Shown piece by piece: positions 15,603 to 23,978 of a DNA stretch of 46,101 bases. The notes under the pieces were generated by a model. That model made no database searches and had not been told where the DNA came from. It saw only the letters and a list, made by a program, of their open reading frames with translations. Position 1 is the first letter of the stretch. The number at the start of each line of letters is the position of its first letter. This DNA comes from Myxococcota bacterium (GTDB lineage: Bacteria; Myxococcota_C; UBA6777), in the NCBI GenBank assembly GCA_023150835.1, contig JAKLKB010000039.1:1-46101 (forward strand), given 5' to 3'. A program made the position numbers and the translations under genes.

Positions 15603-18128
15603 GTGTGGAAGAGATGGCTCCAGCCTTGGCAACGACAAGGGGCGTGGTCGCCCCCCGATCGCATCAGCGGTCTTGGCGGCCCCGTTGAGTTGCGCACAGA
15701 TCGCTTTGGCATCTGCCACTTGTTGACGCGCAAAGAAGAAGATCTCTTTCGCGCCCAAGGCTTCCAAACCGCCCGAGATCGGCTGTTTCAGATGGACACC
15801 ACCCGCCGCTTGGGTGGAGGCCAACTCTCCGAGCTTTTCGGCGATGTCTCGGCAGCAACGTGGGATCCCTCGCTTCATTTGCGCGGCCAAGGACTTAGCA
15901 GCATCGACTATCTGATGCGCGTCTTGGGCCTCAAAGAAGCCGCAAATGAGGGCCTGTCATGGGTCTCCCCCCGAACCTATCGGGCTTTGCGCGCCTACAG
16001 CGAAGGCGTCAACGAATACATCGAACAGATCCGCCGCGCCGAACGCTTGCCCCTCCCTTACAAGATCCTCCAAGCCGAACCCGCCCCTTGGCAAGCCCAC
16101 GATAGCCTCTTGGTGCTGCGCGTCCTCGGACTCCAACTCAGCTTCACATGGCGGCTGCTGCTGGCTTTTGGGGCGATCTGTCATCCGCTCAGCCAACGCC
16201 CCGAAGCCCTCCAAAGCCTGCTCCCTTCTCATCTCGGCTTCACCCTCGGCACCGAATACCTCCCCCACGATCTCGCCACACTCTTCCCACCCTCCGCCCT
16301 CGAAGAACCCTCCGCCTCTCGCCTGCTCTCAGACTCCTCCGCTCCTTCTTCTCCACCCGCGACTTCCCCTTCGGATCCCTCCGAGATCCTCTCTCCCGAG
16401 GGCACAGGACGCGGAAGTTGCGCATGGGTGATCGCTGGACGCCACACCCAACACGGTGGCCCCTTGCTTTGCAACGATCCCCATCTCCAAATGCGCCTCC
16501 CTTGCAACTTTTACCAGATCCGCTTGTGGGGCGGAGAATACGACGTGATCGGCCTTTCGATCCCGGGCGTACCCGGCATCTTCGCAGGCCACAACTCCTC
16601 GATCGCTTGGGGAACCACCCTGCATCGCGCCGACGACGCCGATATCTACCTCGAAGAACTCGATCCCTCGGGCGAACGCTATCGCCACGAAGAACGCTAC
16701 CTCCCCTTGATCCGCCGCGAAGAGATCATCCATGTCCAAGGCGAAGCCCCTCGCACCCGATGGGTCCGCTCCACACAACGCGGCCCCCTGCTCAGCGATG
16801 CCTTGCGCGGCCCTCTCCCCACCCTCCGACCCTATACCCTCCGATGGACGGGACAAGAAGGCGTTCGCGAAGCCGAATCCATCCTCCAACTCAACCGCGC
16901 CAAAAAATGGACCGACTTCCTCGAAGCCATCCGCTACGCCCGTGTACCCGCCCTCAACTACGTCTACGCCGACAAACAGGGAAATATCGGAGCCGCTGTC
17001 GCAGGTTATCTACCTCTTCGCAATCGCAAACCTCGCATCTTTCGACCTCTCATCGGCAACCACCCCCAAGCCACTTGGAAAGGCGAAGCCCCTTTCGACG
17101 AACTCCCCCGCTGCCTCAACCCCGAACAAGGCTACCTCATCCTTTCCGGCCAAGCCCCCACCTCTCCCCTCCAAGGCTACGCCCCCACAGGCCTCTGGAC
17201 CTCTGGCACACGCTCTCAACGCATCGAAGACCTACTCTTGCGACTTGTCCGACAAAAGAAAGTCGGCGTCGAAGAGATGGCTCGCCTACAGCGCGATACT
17301 TATTGTCTTTGGAGCCGAGACTTCCTCCAGCGCACACTCAAAACCTTTCAAATGCGCGCAAGGCTCACCCCCGAGATCCGCAAACAAGTCGATCTACTCC
17401 TCGAATGGAACGGACGTGTCGGCCCTGAAAGCATCGCGGCAACGATCTTTTCGACCTTCCAACTCCAACTCATGGAACAACACTACAAACCCGCGATGGG
17501 AGACACGCTCTATCGACGATGGCTTGAGATCTCTCACGAACTTGAACCCCCGATCGAGCCGATCTTTCGCCGCCCTGATCTCTGGCTCCCCGAAGACCGC
17601 GATCAAGCCATCCAAGACGCTCTTATCCGAACCTACCAAGATCTCGAAAAACGCATGGGTCCCGAACCCGACCGCTGGCGGTGGGGCAAGATCCACCGCC
17701 TCACCCTCCGTCCTGTCTTTTTCCGCGACACTCACCACCTCCAAGAATGGGTGCGCGGACCCTTCGCCACAGGCGGCTCCACCCTCAGTATCAATACAGG
17801 CAGCTTTAGCTGGAGCCGACCCTTTGAGCAACGCGTCGGGGCTGCCGCCCGACAGATCATCGACTTCGGCTCACTCGACGCTTCCCAATGGATCCTCTGT
17901 GGCGGGCAATCCGAAGACCCCCAAAGCCCCCATTACGACGACCAGCTCGATATATGGCTCCAAGGCGATCATGTCTCCATGCACGCCTCCACCCTCGCCC
18001 TTCAACCCATGCGCAGCTCTTGGCTACTCCCCGAAGACGCCCCCATCCCCAAACAACCGATCCTGCGCACCAAAACCGAATCCACCCCCAACAACAGCCC
18101 CAAAGCCCAGCCCCAACGAGGTCACTGA
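15603..18128 (+). CDS. Penicillin acylase family (S45) N-terminal nucleophile hydrolase
   Basis: 841 residues from GTG 15603, which has AAAGGAG 8 nt upstream; longer in-frame starts run back into an F1 repeat. S45 enzymes cleave themselves before a Ser that becomes the nucleophile of the beta chain, then hydrolyse amides such as acyl-homoserine lactones or beta-lactam side chains. The likely site is GRGSCAWVIAG (Ser272), with Cys where most members have Asn. Other family blocks are DRFGICHLLT, ARDRLFQMD, NDPHLQMRLP, GHNSSIAWGTT and GGSTLSINTGSF. A Ser/Pro-rich spacer precedes the cleavage site. No signal peptide is evident, whereas many relatives are periplasmic. Its TGA overlaps the minC ATG. 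Confidence 0.92.
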   Translation: MWKRWLQPWQRQGAWSPPDRISGLGGPVELRTDRFGICHLLTRKEEDLFRAQGFQTARDRLFQMDTTRRLGGGQLSELFGDVSAATWDPSLHLRGQGLSSIDYLMRVLGLKEAANEGLSWVSPRTYRALRAYSEGVNEYIEQIRRAERLPLPYKILQAEPAPWQAHDSLLVLRVLGLQLSFTWRLLLAFGAICHPLSQRPEALQSLLPSHLGFTLGTEYLPHDLATLFPPSALEEPSASRLLSDSSAPSSPPATSPSDPSEILSPEGTGRGSCAWVIAGRHTQHGGPLLCNDPHLQMRLPCNFYQIRLWGGEYDVIGLSIPGVPGIFAGHNSSIAWGTTLHRADDADIYLEELDPSGERYRHEERYLPLIRREEIIHVQGEAPRTRWVRSTQRGPLLSDALRGPLPTLRPYTLRWTGQEGVREAESILQLNRAKKWTDFLEAIRYARVPALNYVYADKQGNIGAAVAGYLPLRNRKPRIFRPLIGNHPQATWKGEAPFDELPRCLNPEQGYLILSGQAPTSPLQGYAPTGLWTSGTRSQRIEDLLLRLVRQKKVGVEEMARLQRDTYCLWSRDFLQRTLKTFQMRARLTPEIRKQVDLLLEWNGRVGPESIAATIFSTFQLQLMEQHYKPAMGDTLYRRWLEISHELEPPIEPIFRRPDLWLPEDRDQAIQDALIRTYQDLEKRMGPEPDRWRWGKIHRLTLRPVFFRDTHHLQEWVRGPFATGGSTLSINTGSFSWSRPFEQRVGAAARQIIDFGSLDASQWILCGGQSEDPQSPHYDDQLDIWLQGDHVSMHASTLALQPMRSSWLLPEDAPIPKQPILRTKTESTPNNSPKAQPQRGH

Positions 18129-19693
18129 TGCTGTTTGAACGCGAAACCCCCAAAACGCCCTTTGGCAGCGCTCCGCGCAACGAACAACACACCGTCCACA
18201 TCAAAGGACGCCCGGGCGCCCTCGAGATCCTTCTCGACGAAGAAGCTCCCCTCACTTCGCTCCTGCGCGATCTCCAAGCCCTGCTGTCCCAAAATCAAAC
18301 CATGATCCACGGCGTCGCTGTCCGGCTCAACTTTGGGGAACGCCCCATCGATCGACTCCAACTCTCCGAGATCAAACGCCTCCTCGAACGCTTTGAGATC
18401 CGACTCCAACGCGTCGACCTCGCACCCTCCGCTCTTGAAGACTTCCTCGAAGAAGCCTTCGGACTCCCCATCCATATCAAGTCACAACACCAGATCATCC
18501 AAGCTGCTTCACCACTTCCTGCTCTTTCTCCTTCCTTTCAAGAAGAATCCTTGCCACCCATGCAGACCGATATCTTGGATTCCTCCACATACACCCCCAC
18601 CCACGCTCACCCCCACCACCACGAACCCTCTCGCTACGTACGCCACGACGCCTCCCAAACATCCCACGAACACGCTTCTCCTTCGCAACTCCCCCAACAT
18701 CCGCGATATTCGAGACACCCGCAAACCACGCAACACCCGACTCATCCGCAAACCACGCAATACCCGACTCATCCGCAAACCACGCAATACCCGACTCATC
18801 CGCAAACCACGCAACCTCCGCCACACGCTCGCTCGATCTCATCGACCCCCACACCACAAGGACACAAGCACCACACTCCCGCCCCCACACCACAAGGACA
18901 CAAGCACCACACTCCCGCCCCCACACTACATGCCTACTCCCCCGCTGTCGCCTCCAACCCCACCGCAGACTATCCCGCACATCGGCCTACGGCAACACCT
19001 TCTCATCCTCACTCACGTTCTGCGCAACATCCCGCGAATCCGACATTTCCGCATCCTTCCGAGCCTGCACACACGCCGCAGAACAGTCCCCCTTCGCGGC
19101 GCGCCTCGCTCTCCGAACGCCTTGCCCCCAAACAACCTGCTTACGAACCTGCCTCTCCCAACGCTCGCCGTGACACCGCCCCCTACGAAGAAGATCGCGA
19201 TCTCGACGGCCTCCCCGATACCTTGATGCCCTTCGCCTCCAACCTCACAGAAACCACCCACGAAGACAACAACCGCAACCATTCGCTCCACGCAGAGATC
19301 GACACTTCTTCGTCAGCAGGACGACAAGTCCACCGAATTATGCGTACATGCCGCGCAGGAACTCGTCTTGATCTAGAAGGCGATGTCTGGGTGTTTGGAG
19401 ATGTGAATCCGGGCGCAGAGATCCGAGCAACGGGCGATATCATCATCTTTGGAAGTCTGCGCGGCATCGCCCACGCAGGCTCCGAAGGCAACGACAACGC
19501 GATCATCGCCGCCTTCGAACTGAACCCCATGCAGCTTCGCCTCGGCAACCAGATCGCTGTCTCCCCCCCTGCTGACGGACGCAACAAACAGCGCGTCGAC
19601 ACCGAAGTGGCTTTCCTCAACCAACACCACCAGATCGAAGTCAAGAACTATCAAGGCAAATTCCCCCACGAAGTCCCCAAACCCCACCCCTGA
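18128..19693 (+). CDS. minC: MinC-like septum-site protein with long His/Pro/Thr repeat linker
   Basis: 521 residues, against about 230 for typical MinC. Residues ~20-120 look like the MinC N-terminal domain. The C-terminal ~110 residues (TCRAGTRLDLEGDVWVFGDV, GAEIRATGDIIIFGSLRGIA, HAGSEGNDNAIIAAFELNP, QLRLGNQIAVSP) are the beta-helix dimerisation domain that binds MinD. Between them is a ~270-residue low-complexity segment with nine-residue repeats HPQTTQYPT (residues ~198-231) and a 12-residue duplicated unit TPQGHKHHTPAP (~241-265). The ATG overlaps the acylase stop (TGATG). MinC inhibits FtsZ assembly away from midcell; no minD or minE is visible nearby. Confidence 0.85.
   Translation: MLFERETPKTPFGSAPRNEQHTVHIKGRPGALEILLDEEAPLTSLLRDLQALLSQNQTMIHGVAVRLNFGERPIDRLQLSEIKRLLERFEIRLQRVDLAPSALEDFLEEAFGLPIHIKSQHQIIQAASPLPALSPSFQEESLPPMQTDILDSSTYTPTHAHPHHHEPSRYVRHDASQTSHEHASPSQLPQHPRYSRHPQTTQHPTHPQTTQYPTHPQTTQYPTHPQTTQPPPHARSISSTPTPQGHKHHTPAPTPQGHKHHTPAPTLHAYSPAVASNPTADYPAHRPTATPSHPHSRSAQHPANPTFPHPSEPAHTPQNSPPSRRASLSERLAPKQPAYEPASPNARRDTAPYEEDRDLDGLPDTLMPFASNLTETTHEDNNRNHSLHAEIDTSSSAGRQVHRIMRTCRAGTRLDLEGDVWVFGDVNPGAEIRATGDIIIFGSLRGIAHAGSEGNDNAIIAAFELNPMQLRLGNQIAVSPPADGRNKQRVDTEVAFLNQHHQIEVKNYQGKFPHEVPKPHP
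18719..18815 (+). repeat. 27-bp tandem repeat in the minC linker
   Basis: About 3.6 copies of a 27-bp unit beginning CCGCAAACCACGCAATACCC (18719-18745, 18746-18772, 18773-18799, partial to 18815). The middle copies are identical and all keep the frame, adding nine residues each, so the copy number probably varies between strains. Confidence 0.92.
18848..18919 (+). repeat. 36-bp tandem duplication in the minC linker
   Basis: Two identical 36-bp units beginning CCCACACCACAAGGACACAA, each encoding TPQGHKHHTPAP in frame. Confidence 0.9.
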
Positions 19694-19760
19694 CGAAAGC
19701 CCGCACGAATTGATCAAGGCGTGGGTGTTTCCCACGAAGTCCCCAAACCCCACCCCTGAC
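19665..19760 (+). repeat. 30-bp direct repeat spanning the minC stop
   Basis: The 30 bases at 19665-19694, covering the last codons and the stop of minC, recur exactly at 19731-19760, 36 bp further on. The second copy is non-coding. It looks like a recent local duplication. Confidence 0.9.
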
Positions 19761-19789
19761 CCCGCTCCGTACCGCTGAGACTGCCCCTG

Positions 19790-20077
19790 TCACTTTTTGA
19801 AAAGCGCCTCCAGACGCTTCTTCGCTTCGGCTGCCTTATCAAACTCTGGCGCTTTGCGGTCTTTGTCGAACGTAAATTGACCACAAAAATTCGCCTTCTC
19901 TCGATCACGAATAAAGTCACCCACACCTTCGCGGCACAACGAAGCGTTATCGTCCCAAAAACGGCAGTTTTTACAACAGCGTAAGTCCGCTCCACAATGC
20001 ACGCAGGTATCGCGTCGCTGTAAAAAGCGCACCTCATCCTCAGGAAGTTCTTTTTTGCATTTATAACAGAACAACAT
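19790..20077 (-). CDS. Small zinc-ribbon-like Cys-rich protein
   Basis: 95 residues from ATG 20077, with AGGAG upstream; an open frame continues to 20170 without a better start. Nine Cys are arranged as CYKC, CVHC, CCKNC, a single C in LCREG and a final NFCGQF, consistent with one or two zinc ribbons. The C-terminus is a Lys/Glu-rich helix. I do not recognise a named family, though similar small 'zinc ribbon' proteins are known from Deltaproteobacteria. It converges with minC and lies downstream of the NtrC-type gene with a 148-bp gap. Confidence 0.75.
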   Translation of the reverse strand: MLFCYKCKKELPEDEVRFLQRRDTCVHCGADLRCCKNCRFWDDNASLCREGVGDFIRDREKANFCGQFTFDKDRKAPEFDKAAEAKKRLEALFKK

Positions 20078-20225
20078 GTGTTCTCTCCTCATGGTTTGAT
20101 TCTTTTTTTGCGCTGTATCCGTACTTTCTGCAACACACAAAACCATACTTCGCGCCTTGTCTGTGTGCAAAAGCCACCCTTTCTACGCAAAGAGGCGCGC
20201 ATCATAACCAAGTACTCGCCTTGCT

Positions 20226-21908
20226 TCAAGCAAAATCCTGCGCCTCGATCCCATAACGCTTGATCTTCTCCCAAAGATTCTTGCGATCCATCCCTGACAC
20301 CCGCGCTGCTTGCGAAAGATTCCCTCGACAAGCCCGCAAGATCCGCGTCAGGTAATCCCGCTCAAAATGCTCCACCATCCGCGACTTTGCCTCTCGAAAA
20401 GGCAAGATCCTTCCGCCACCGACGATCTCTTGTTTTTCCCACAGATCCGCCCCTATCGATCCGTCCATCTCTTTGGTTCCTACCGTCGACAACGAGACCC
20501 CCACCCGACTTTTCGAGGATTCTGCCAACCCCAAAGACAAAGTATCTTCCTTTTCCGTCGGAAACATCGATCCTATCGGACCAACCAACCCCTGCTGCGC
20601 AACGTACGCCTCTTCCTTGATCCCTGATGGCAAGGGAGTTAACACCGAAACCACACGACCCGATGAAGCCGATGAATAGGACGATACAGGAGCGGGCGAA
20701 GGATGCCCACCCAACGGAGCCGACACCAACCCCATCCCGTATGCTCGCGCTTCGGGCCAATGGATCGCCTCCGCACGGATGGTATCTTCTTCGCTCATCA
20801 CCACCAACTGCATGATCTTATTTTCCAATTCGCGGATATTCCCCGGCCAATCATATCGCTGCAATCGCTGCATCGCTTGGGCCTCGATCTGCACACCTGT
20901 CCGCCCTGTTTCCTTGATCGCACGCCGCAAAAAATACCTCACCAACAACGGGATATCCTCTCGGCGCTCCCGCAACGACGGCAGCCTGATCGGGATGATA
21001 TTCAAGCGATAATACAGATCCTCTCGAAATCGACCTGCTCTCGTCTCCATCAACAGATCCCGATTCGTCGCTGAAATAAACCGAACATCCGCCCTCTGCG
21101 TCTGCACGCTCCCCAGCGGTTTATACTCTTTCTGTTGTAAAAATCGCAAAAGCTTGACTTGTACCCCCAACGAGATCTCCCCAATCTCATCCAAAAACAA
21201 CGTCCCCCGATCCGCCTCTTTCACCAAACCATCGTGATCTCTCGACGCATCCGTAAACGCCCCCTTCTTGTAACCGAAAAGCTCGCTCTCCAACAACTGC
21301 TCCGGCAAAGCACCACAGTTCACCGTCACCATCGAAGCCCGCGCACTCAACGCATGAATCGCCTGCGCGATCAGCTCTTTCCCTGTCCCCGACTCTCCGT
21401 AGATCACCACCGAAGCGTCTGTCTTCGCGATCGAAGGCAACTTCTTCAAAATATCCATCAACCGAGGTGATTGACCGATGATGTGGCTGAGTTCCTTGCG
21501 CTGCCCCAACTCCCGCCGTAGCTGCGAGTTCTCTTCGGCCAACTGATGCGTCCCCAACACCGTCCGCAAACGATGCAACAACACCTCCTTGTGGACGGGC
21601 TTGGGGATATAATCCACCGCCCCCGCCTTCAGAAAATGCACCGCGCTATCAATGCTTCCGTGCGATGTCATCACGATCACAGGAAGATCAGGCATCCGCT
21701 CACGCAACGCTTCCAACAGCGCTTCCCCACCCATCAACGGCATCATCACGTCCGATAACACAAGGTGGATCGCATCCTGATCCCGCTCCAACACTTCCAA
21801 CGCTTCTTGCCCATTTGACGCAAAACACACCTCCCAACCCGCTCTTTGGCACATCACCTCGATCACCCGCTGCGTATAGCGATCGTCGTCTACCACCAAG
21901 ATCCGCAT
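20226..21908 (-). CDS. NtrC-type sigma-54 response regulator
   Basis: 560 residues from ATG 21908, with AAAGGAG upstream. The receiver (1-115) has the acidic pair at D7-D9, phosphorylation site D53 (LSDVMMP) and IPKPV Lys. The AAA+ sigma-54 activator domain (about 140-385) has Walker A GESGTGKE (171-178), Walker B LFLDEIGE (237-244) and the arginine-finger region FREDLYYRLN. The sigma-54 contact loop reads GAFTDA (216-221), not the canonical GAFTGA. An unusually long Ser/Gly/Pro-rich linker (~390-515) leads to a Fis-type HTH (NLSQAARVSGMDRKNLWEKI). No partner histidine kinase is in the window. Confidence 0.94.
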   Translation of the reverse strand: MRILVVDDDRYTQRVIEVMCQRAGWEVCFASNGQEALEVLERDQDAIHLVLSDVMMPLMGGEALLEALRERMPDLPVIVMTSHGSIDSAVHFLKAGAVDYIPKPVHKEVLLHRLRTVLGTHQLAEENSQLRRELGQRKELSHIIGQSPRLMDILKKLPSIAKTDASVVIYGESGTGKELIAQAIHALSARASMVTVNCGALPEQLLESELFGYKKGAFTDASRDHDGLVKEADRGTLFLDEIGEISLGVQVKLLRFLQQKEYKPLGSVQTQRADVRFISATNRDLLMETRAGRFREDLYYRLNIIPIRLPSLRERREDIPLLVRYFLRRAIKETGRTGVQIEAQAMQRLQRYDWPGNIRELENKIMQLVVMSEEDTIRAEAIHWPEARAYGMGLVSAPLGGHPSPAPVSSYSSASSGRVVSVLTPLPSGIKEEAYVAQQGLVGPIGSMFPTEKEDTLSLGLAESSKSRVGVSLSTVGTKEMDGSIGADLWEKQEIVGGGRILPFREAKSRMVEHFERDYLTRILRACRGNLSQAARVSGMDRKNLWEKIKRYGIEAQDFA

Positions 21909-21936
21909 CTCTCTCTCCTTTCGCCTCGATCCACCC

Positions 21937-21984
21937 TTATCTTCGCTCCCTTCCACACAAGGGCGCGACCGTGTGCTTGGTCAT
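21937..21984 (-). CDS. Possible 15-residue leader peptide before the NtrC-type gene
   Basis: ATG 21984 has AAAGGAG upstream and encodes MTKHTVAPLCGRERR, stopping 28 nt before the regulator ATG. The upstream region (about 21983-22027) resembles the leader of the regulator itself (about 21906-21950), so the ORF arises from an old duplication of the initiation region. Translation is unproven. Confidence 0.3.
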   Translation of the reverse strand: MTKHTVAPLCGRERR

Positions 21985-22156
21985 TGTCTCTCCTTTCACC
22001 TCGATCCATCCTCGCCTTCGCTCCCTACAAAACGCCCTGTCTCTTTTTCCTGTGGTATATACACCACGATAGCGAGGTAAAACAACCACCCACCCTCAAG
22101 CTCCGCTCAACTTGTTCTTTTCCCCACAAAAAAAGCTTGCCTTCATCCCCGAAAAA

Positions 22157-22309
22157 TCAAGCATCCTCGACTTTTTTCCTCCACACACACCTCGTCTTAC
22201 TCTTCCCGCCCAACGCCAACACACCACCCAGTCCCTTCAAAACACGGGCTTTCATCTGTGGTAAAAAAACCATACCGCCCTCCAAAAAAGCTCCCACCTC
22301 CGCCGTCAT
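22157..22309 (-). CDS. Possible 50-residue basic small protein
   Basis: ATG 22309 has AAGGA 8 nt upstream, just downstream of an AT-rich stretch (about 22320-22370) that could hold a promoter. The product begins MTAEVGAFLEGGMVFLPQ and ends with a Lys/Arg-rich tail. No family is recognised. It lies in the 977-bp gap 21909-22885, where I found no other gene. Low confidence. Confidence 0.3.
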   Translation of the reverse strand: MTAEVGAFLEGGMVFLPQMKARVLKGLGGVLALGGKSKTRCVWRKKVEDA

Positions 22310-22885
22310 CGTGGGGTTCCTTTTCACCTGTAAAAAATATTTTATAAAACAAATACAATGACTTAAAAAGTAGAACCGTTTTGGGAACAGATCATGCCCA
22401 ACACGCAAACGTCCACAAGAAGATGACCCCCTCTTCACTCCATCTTCTCGCAGACGTGGGCGGACAAACCGCGCTTGCCACTATGAACGTTCCCCTCCGT
22501 TCGAGCAAGTCTCGTGTTTGTCGCAAATGAGCCGCTTTCTCAGACCCTACTTCTGATCGAGCGTCCACTCATCTTCGCCCCTGGTTCGTTGTCTCATTTT
22601 TTACGGGCTCCCCCTCTCCCGTCCGATGAACAATCACGAACCAGATCAACAAAGCCGTTGTGTAGCAAGTGTGTTCCCCTCACCACTTCCTATCCACAGC
22701 GGCTTTTTTTTATCCTCGCCACCCCCAAAACAAGCCTTCACACGCCACACGCCACCAAATCTCCCCCATCCTCGCCCCCTTCGACAGCCTTGATCTTGCC
22801 GCAAGGCTTTGTTAGCCTACCCAAGCGGCTCAATACAATGCTCCGCCTCTCTTGCCTACAAAAGAAAGAATCCTGCGAGGTAAGT

Positions 22886-23755
22886 ATGCGATTTCTTGCT
22901 TTTCCCCTGTTTGTCTTTTTTTTGACGCTTCCTCTGTTTGCCCAAGCAGAGACGCCCACCCAGACCGCCACCAACACCGACAACACCGTCGCAGAGATCC
23001 CCTGCACCCAAGTCCTACAAACCTACCAAGACGCACTCTCCCAAATCGAACGCTGGCTCGCCCCACGCAGTACATGGCCGCGCAACCTTTCTGCCTTGCG
23101 CCGTGTCGAAAAAGAATTTCCTTCCTGTTTTGCTTCGCGCTCTGGTCTTTCTCTGATCGAACGCCGCAAAAAAGTCGAACTCCGTGTCCGCCAAGATGCC
23201 GAGCAAACCAAGCTGAAAAAGCTGCCTAAAAAAGACCAAGAGGCCAAAGAAGCCGCCAAACACGGATACCGCTCCGCGATGGAGATGAACCTTAAACGCA
23301 GTCGGTTTTGGTGGAGCGTTGAGCTTGGCGCGTATCTGCATTTTTATATGCCGATGGGCCAGATCAATCAACTTCCCCAAGGTATCCGCCCCTTTAACTT
23401 CACAGGGTTTTTGTTAGGCGGACGTTGGGGATACGCAGGCAACGGCTTTTTGATCACAGGAGATCTCTTTTATGCCACAGGCGCTGAGAGCTTTATGCTC
23501 CAATTTGGCGCGACTTTCGGATACATGTTTAACCCTTACTTTACCCTTGAAGCAGGAACAGGTCTGAATGTGATCGGCGCACAAGGACTCGATAGCCCGG
23601 GCATCCATGTTCCCTTTGAAGTGGGGATGACCTTGCGCTTTAACTTCCGCACCACCAGCCTTGGTGTGCGATTTGTCAATAGCCTTGCATACGATCTCGA
23701 ACGCAACGCCTTCGCCACCAGCGTACGCATCAACCTTGTGGTCAGCAGCCTCTAA
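22886..23755 (+). CDS. Secreted outer-membrane barrel-like protein (paralog of the next gene)
   Basis: 289 residues from ATG 22886, which has GAGG 5 nt upstream and opens a signal peptide (RFLAFPLFVFFLTLPLFAQA). A helical Lys/Arg-rich N-terminal part carries two conserved Cys (IPCTQVLQTYQ and FPSCFASRSG). It is followed by alternating strands (FWWSVELGAYLHFYM, GFLLGGRWGYAGNGFLITGD, VPFEVGMTLRF) typical of a small outer-membrane barrel. The next gene has the same layout and shared blocks (RxWWSxExG, GFxxTGDLxxxxG, VPxEVGxxxRxxF). No named family recognised. Confidence 0.8.
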   Translation: MRFLAFPLFVFFLTLPLFAQAETPTQTATNTDNTVAEIPCTQVLQTYQDALSQIERWLAPRSTWPRNLSALRRVEKEFPSCFASRSGLSLIERRKKVELRVRQDAEQTKLKKLPKKDQEAKEAAKHGYRSAMEMNLKRSRFWWSVELGAYLHFYMPMGQINQLPQGIRPFNFTGFLLGGRWGYAGNGFLITGDLFYATGAESFMLQFGATFGYMFNPYFTLEAGTGLNVIGAQGLDSPGIHVPFEVGMTLRFNFRTTSLGVRFVNSLAYDLERNAFATSVRINLVVSSL

Positions 23756-23824
23756 CCCCCACATCTGCCCAACCCGACGAGCATTTGGCGGTTCCTTGCT
23801 GCTTCACTCCAACCCGACGCCTCA

Positions 23825-23937
23825 CACGAGATCCGCAGGGCGTGTGATCGCAAAGCGTAGGGGCAGACAGGTGTGGCTGCCCAACAATCGGGTGTCTACG
23901 CACTCTCCTACGGGAACACTTCACACGGATATCGTAT
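23825..23937 (+). repeat. F1 MITE-like element, copy c
   Basis: Full-length F1 (left end ACGAGATCCGCAGGGCGTGTG, right end CACACGGATATCGTATCAC) between the two paralogous outer-membrane genes. The core hairpin here reads GGGCAGACAGGTGTGGCTGCCC, close to copy h. Confidence 0.8.
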
Positions 23938-23978
23938 CACAACCCCCCAAAGACCGCAGATCCATAGGAGCGCAGACT

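Noticed and set aside
16148-17428. 426-residue plus-strand reading frame
   Set aside because: Arg/Pro/His-rich shadow of the acylase gene with no family signal.
16732-18138. 468-residue plus-strand reading frame
   Set aside because: It lies in another frame of the acylase gene, is Ser/Pro/Ala-rich without motifs, and arises from the codon bias; the overlapping frame has clear S45 motifs.
18719-18919. Tandem repeats as a CRISPR array
   Set aside because: Units are contiguous without unique spacers, keep the reading frame and encode peptide repeats of MinC.
20219-20231. TTGCTTCAAGCAA inverted repeat as terminator of the NtrC-type gene
   Set aside because: Short 6-bp stem with 1-nt loop overlapping the stop, and no T-run; not a convincing terminator.
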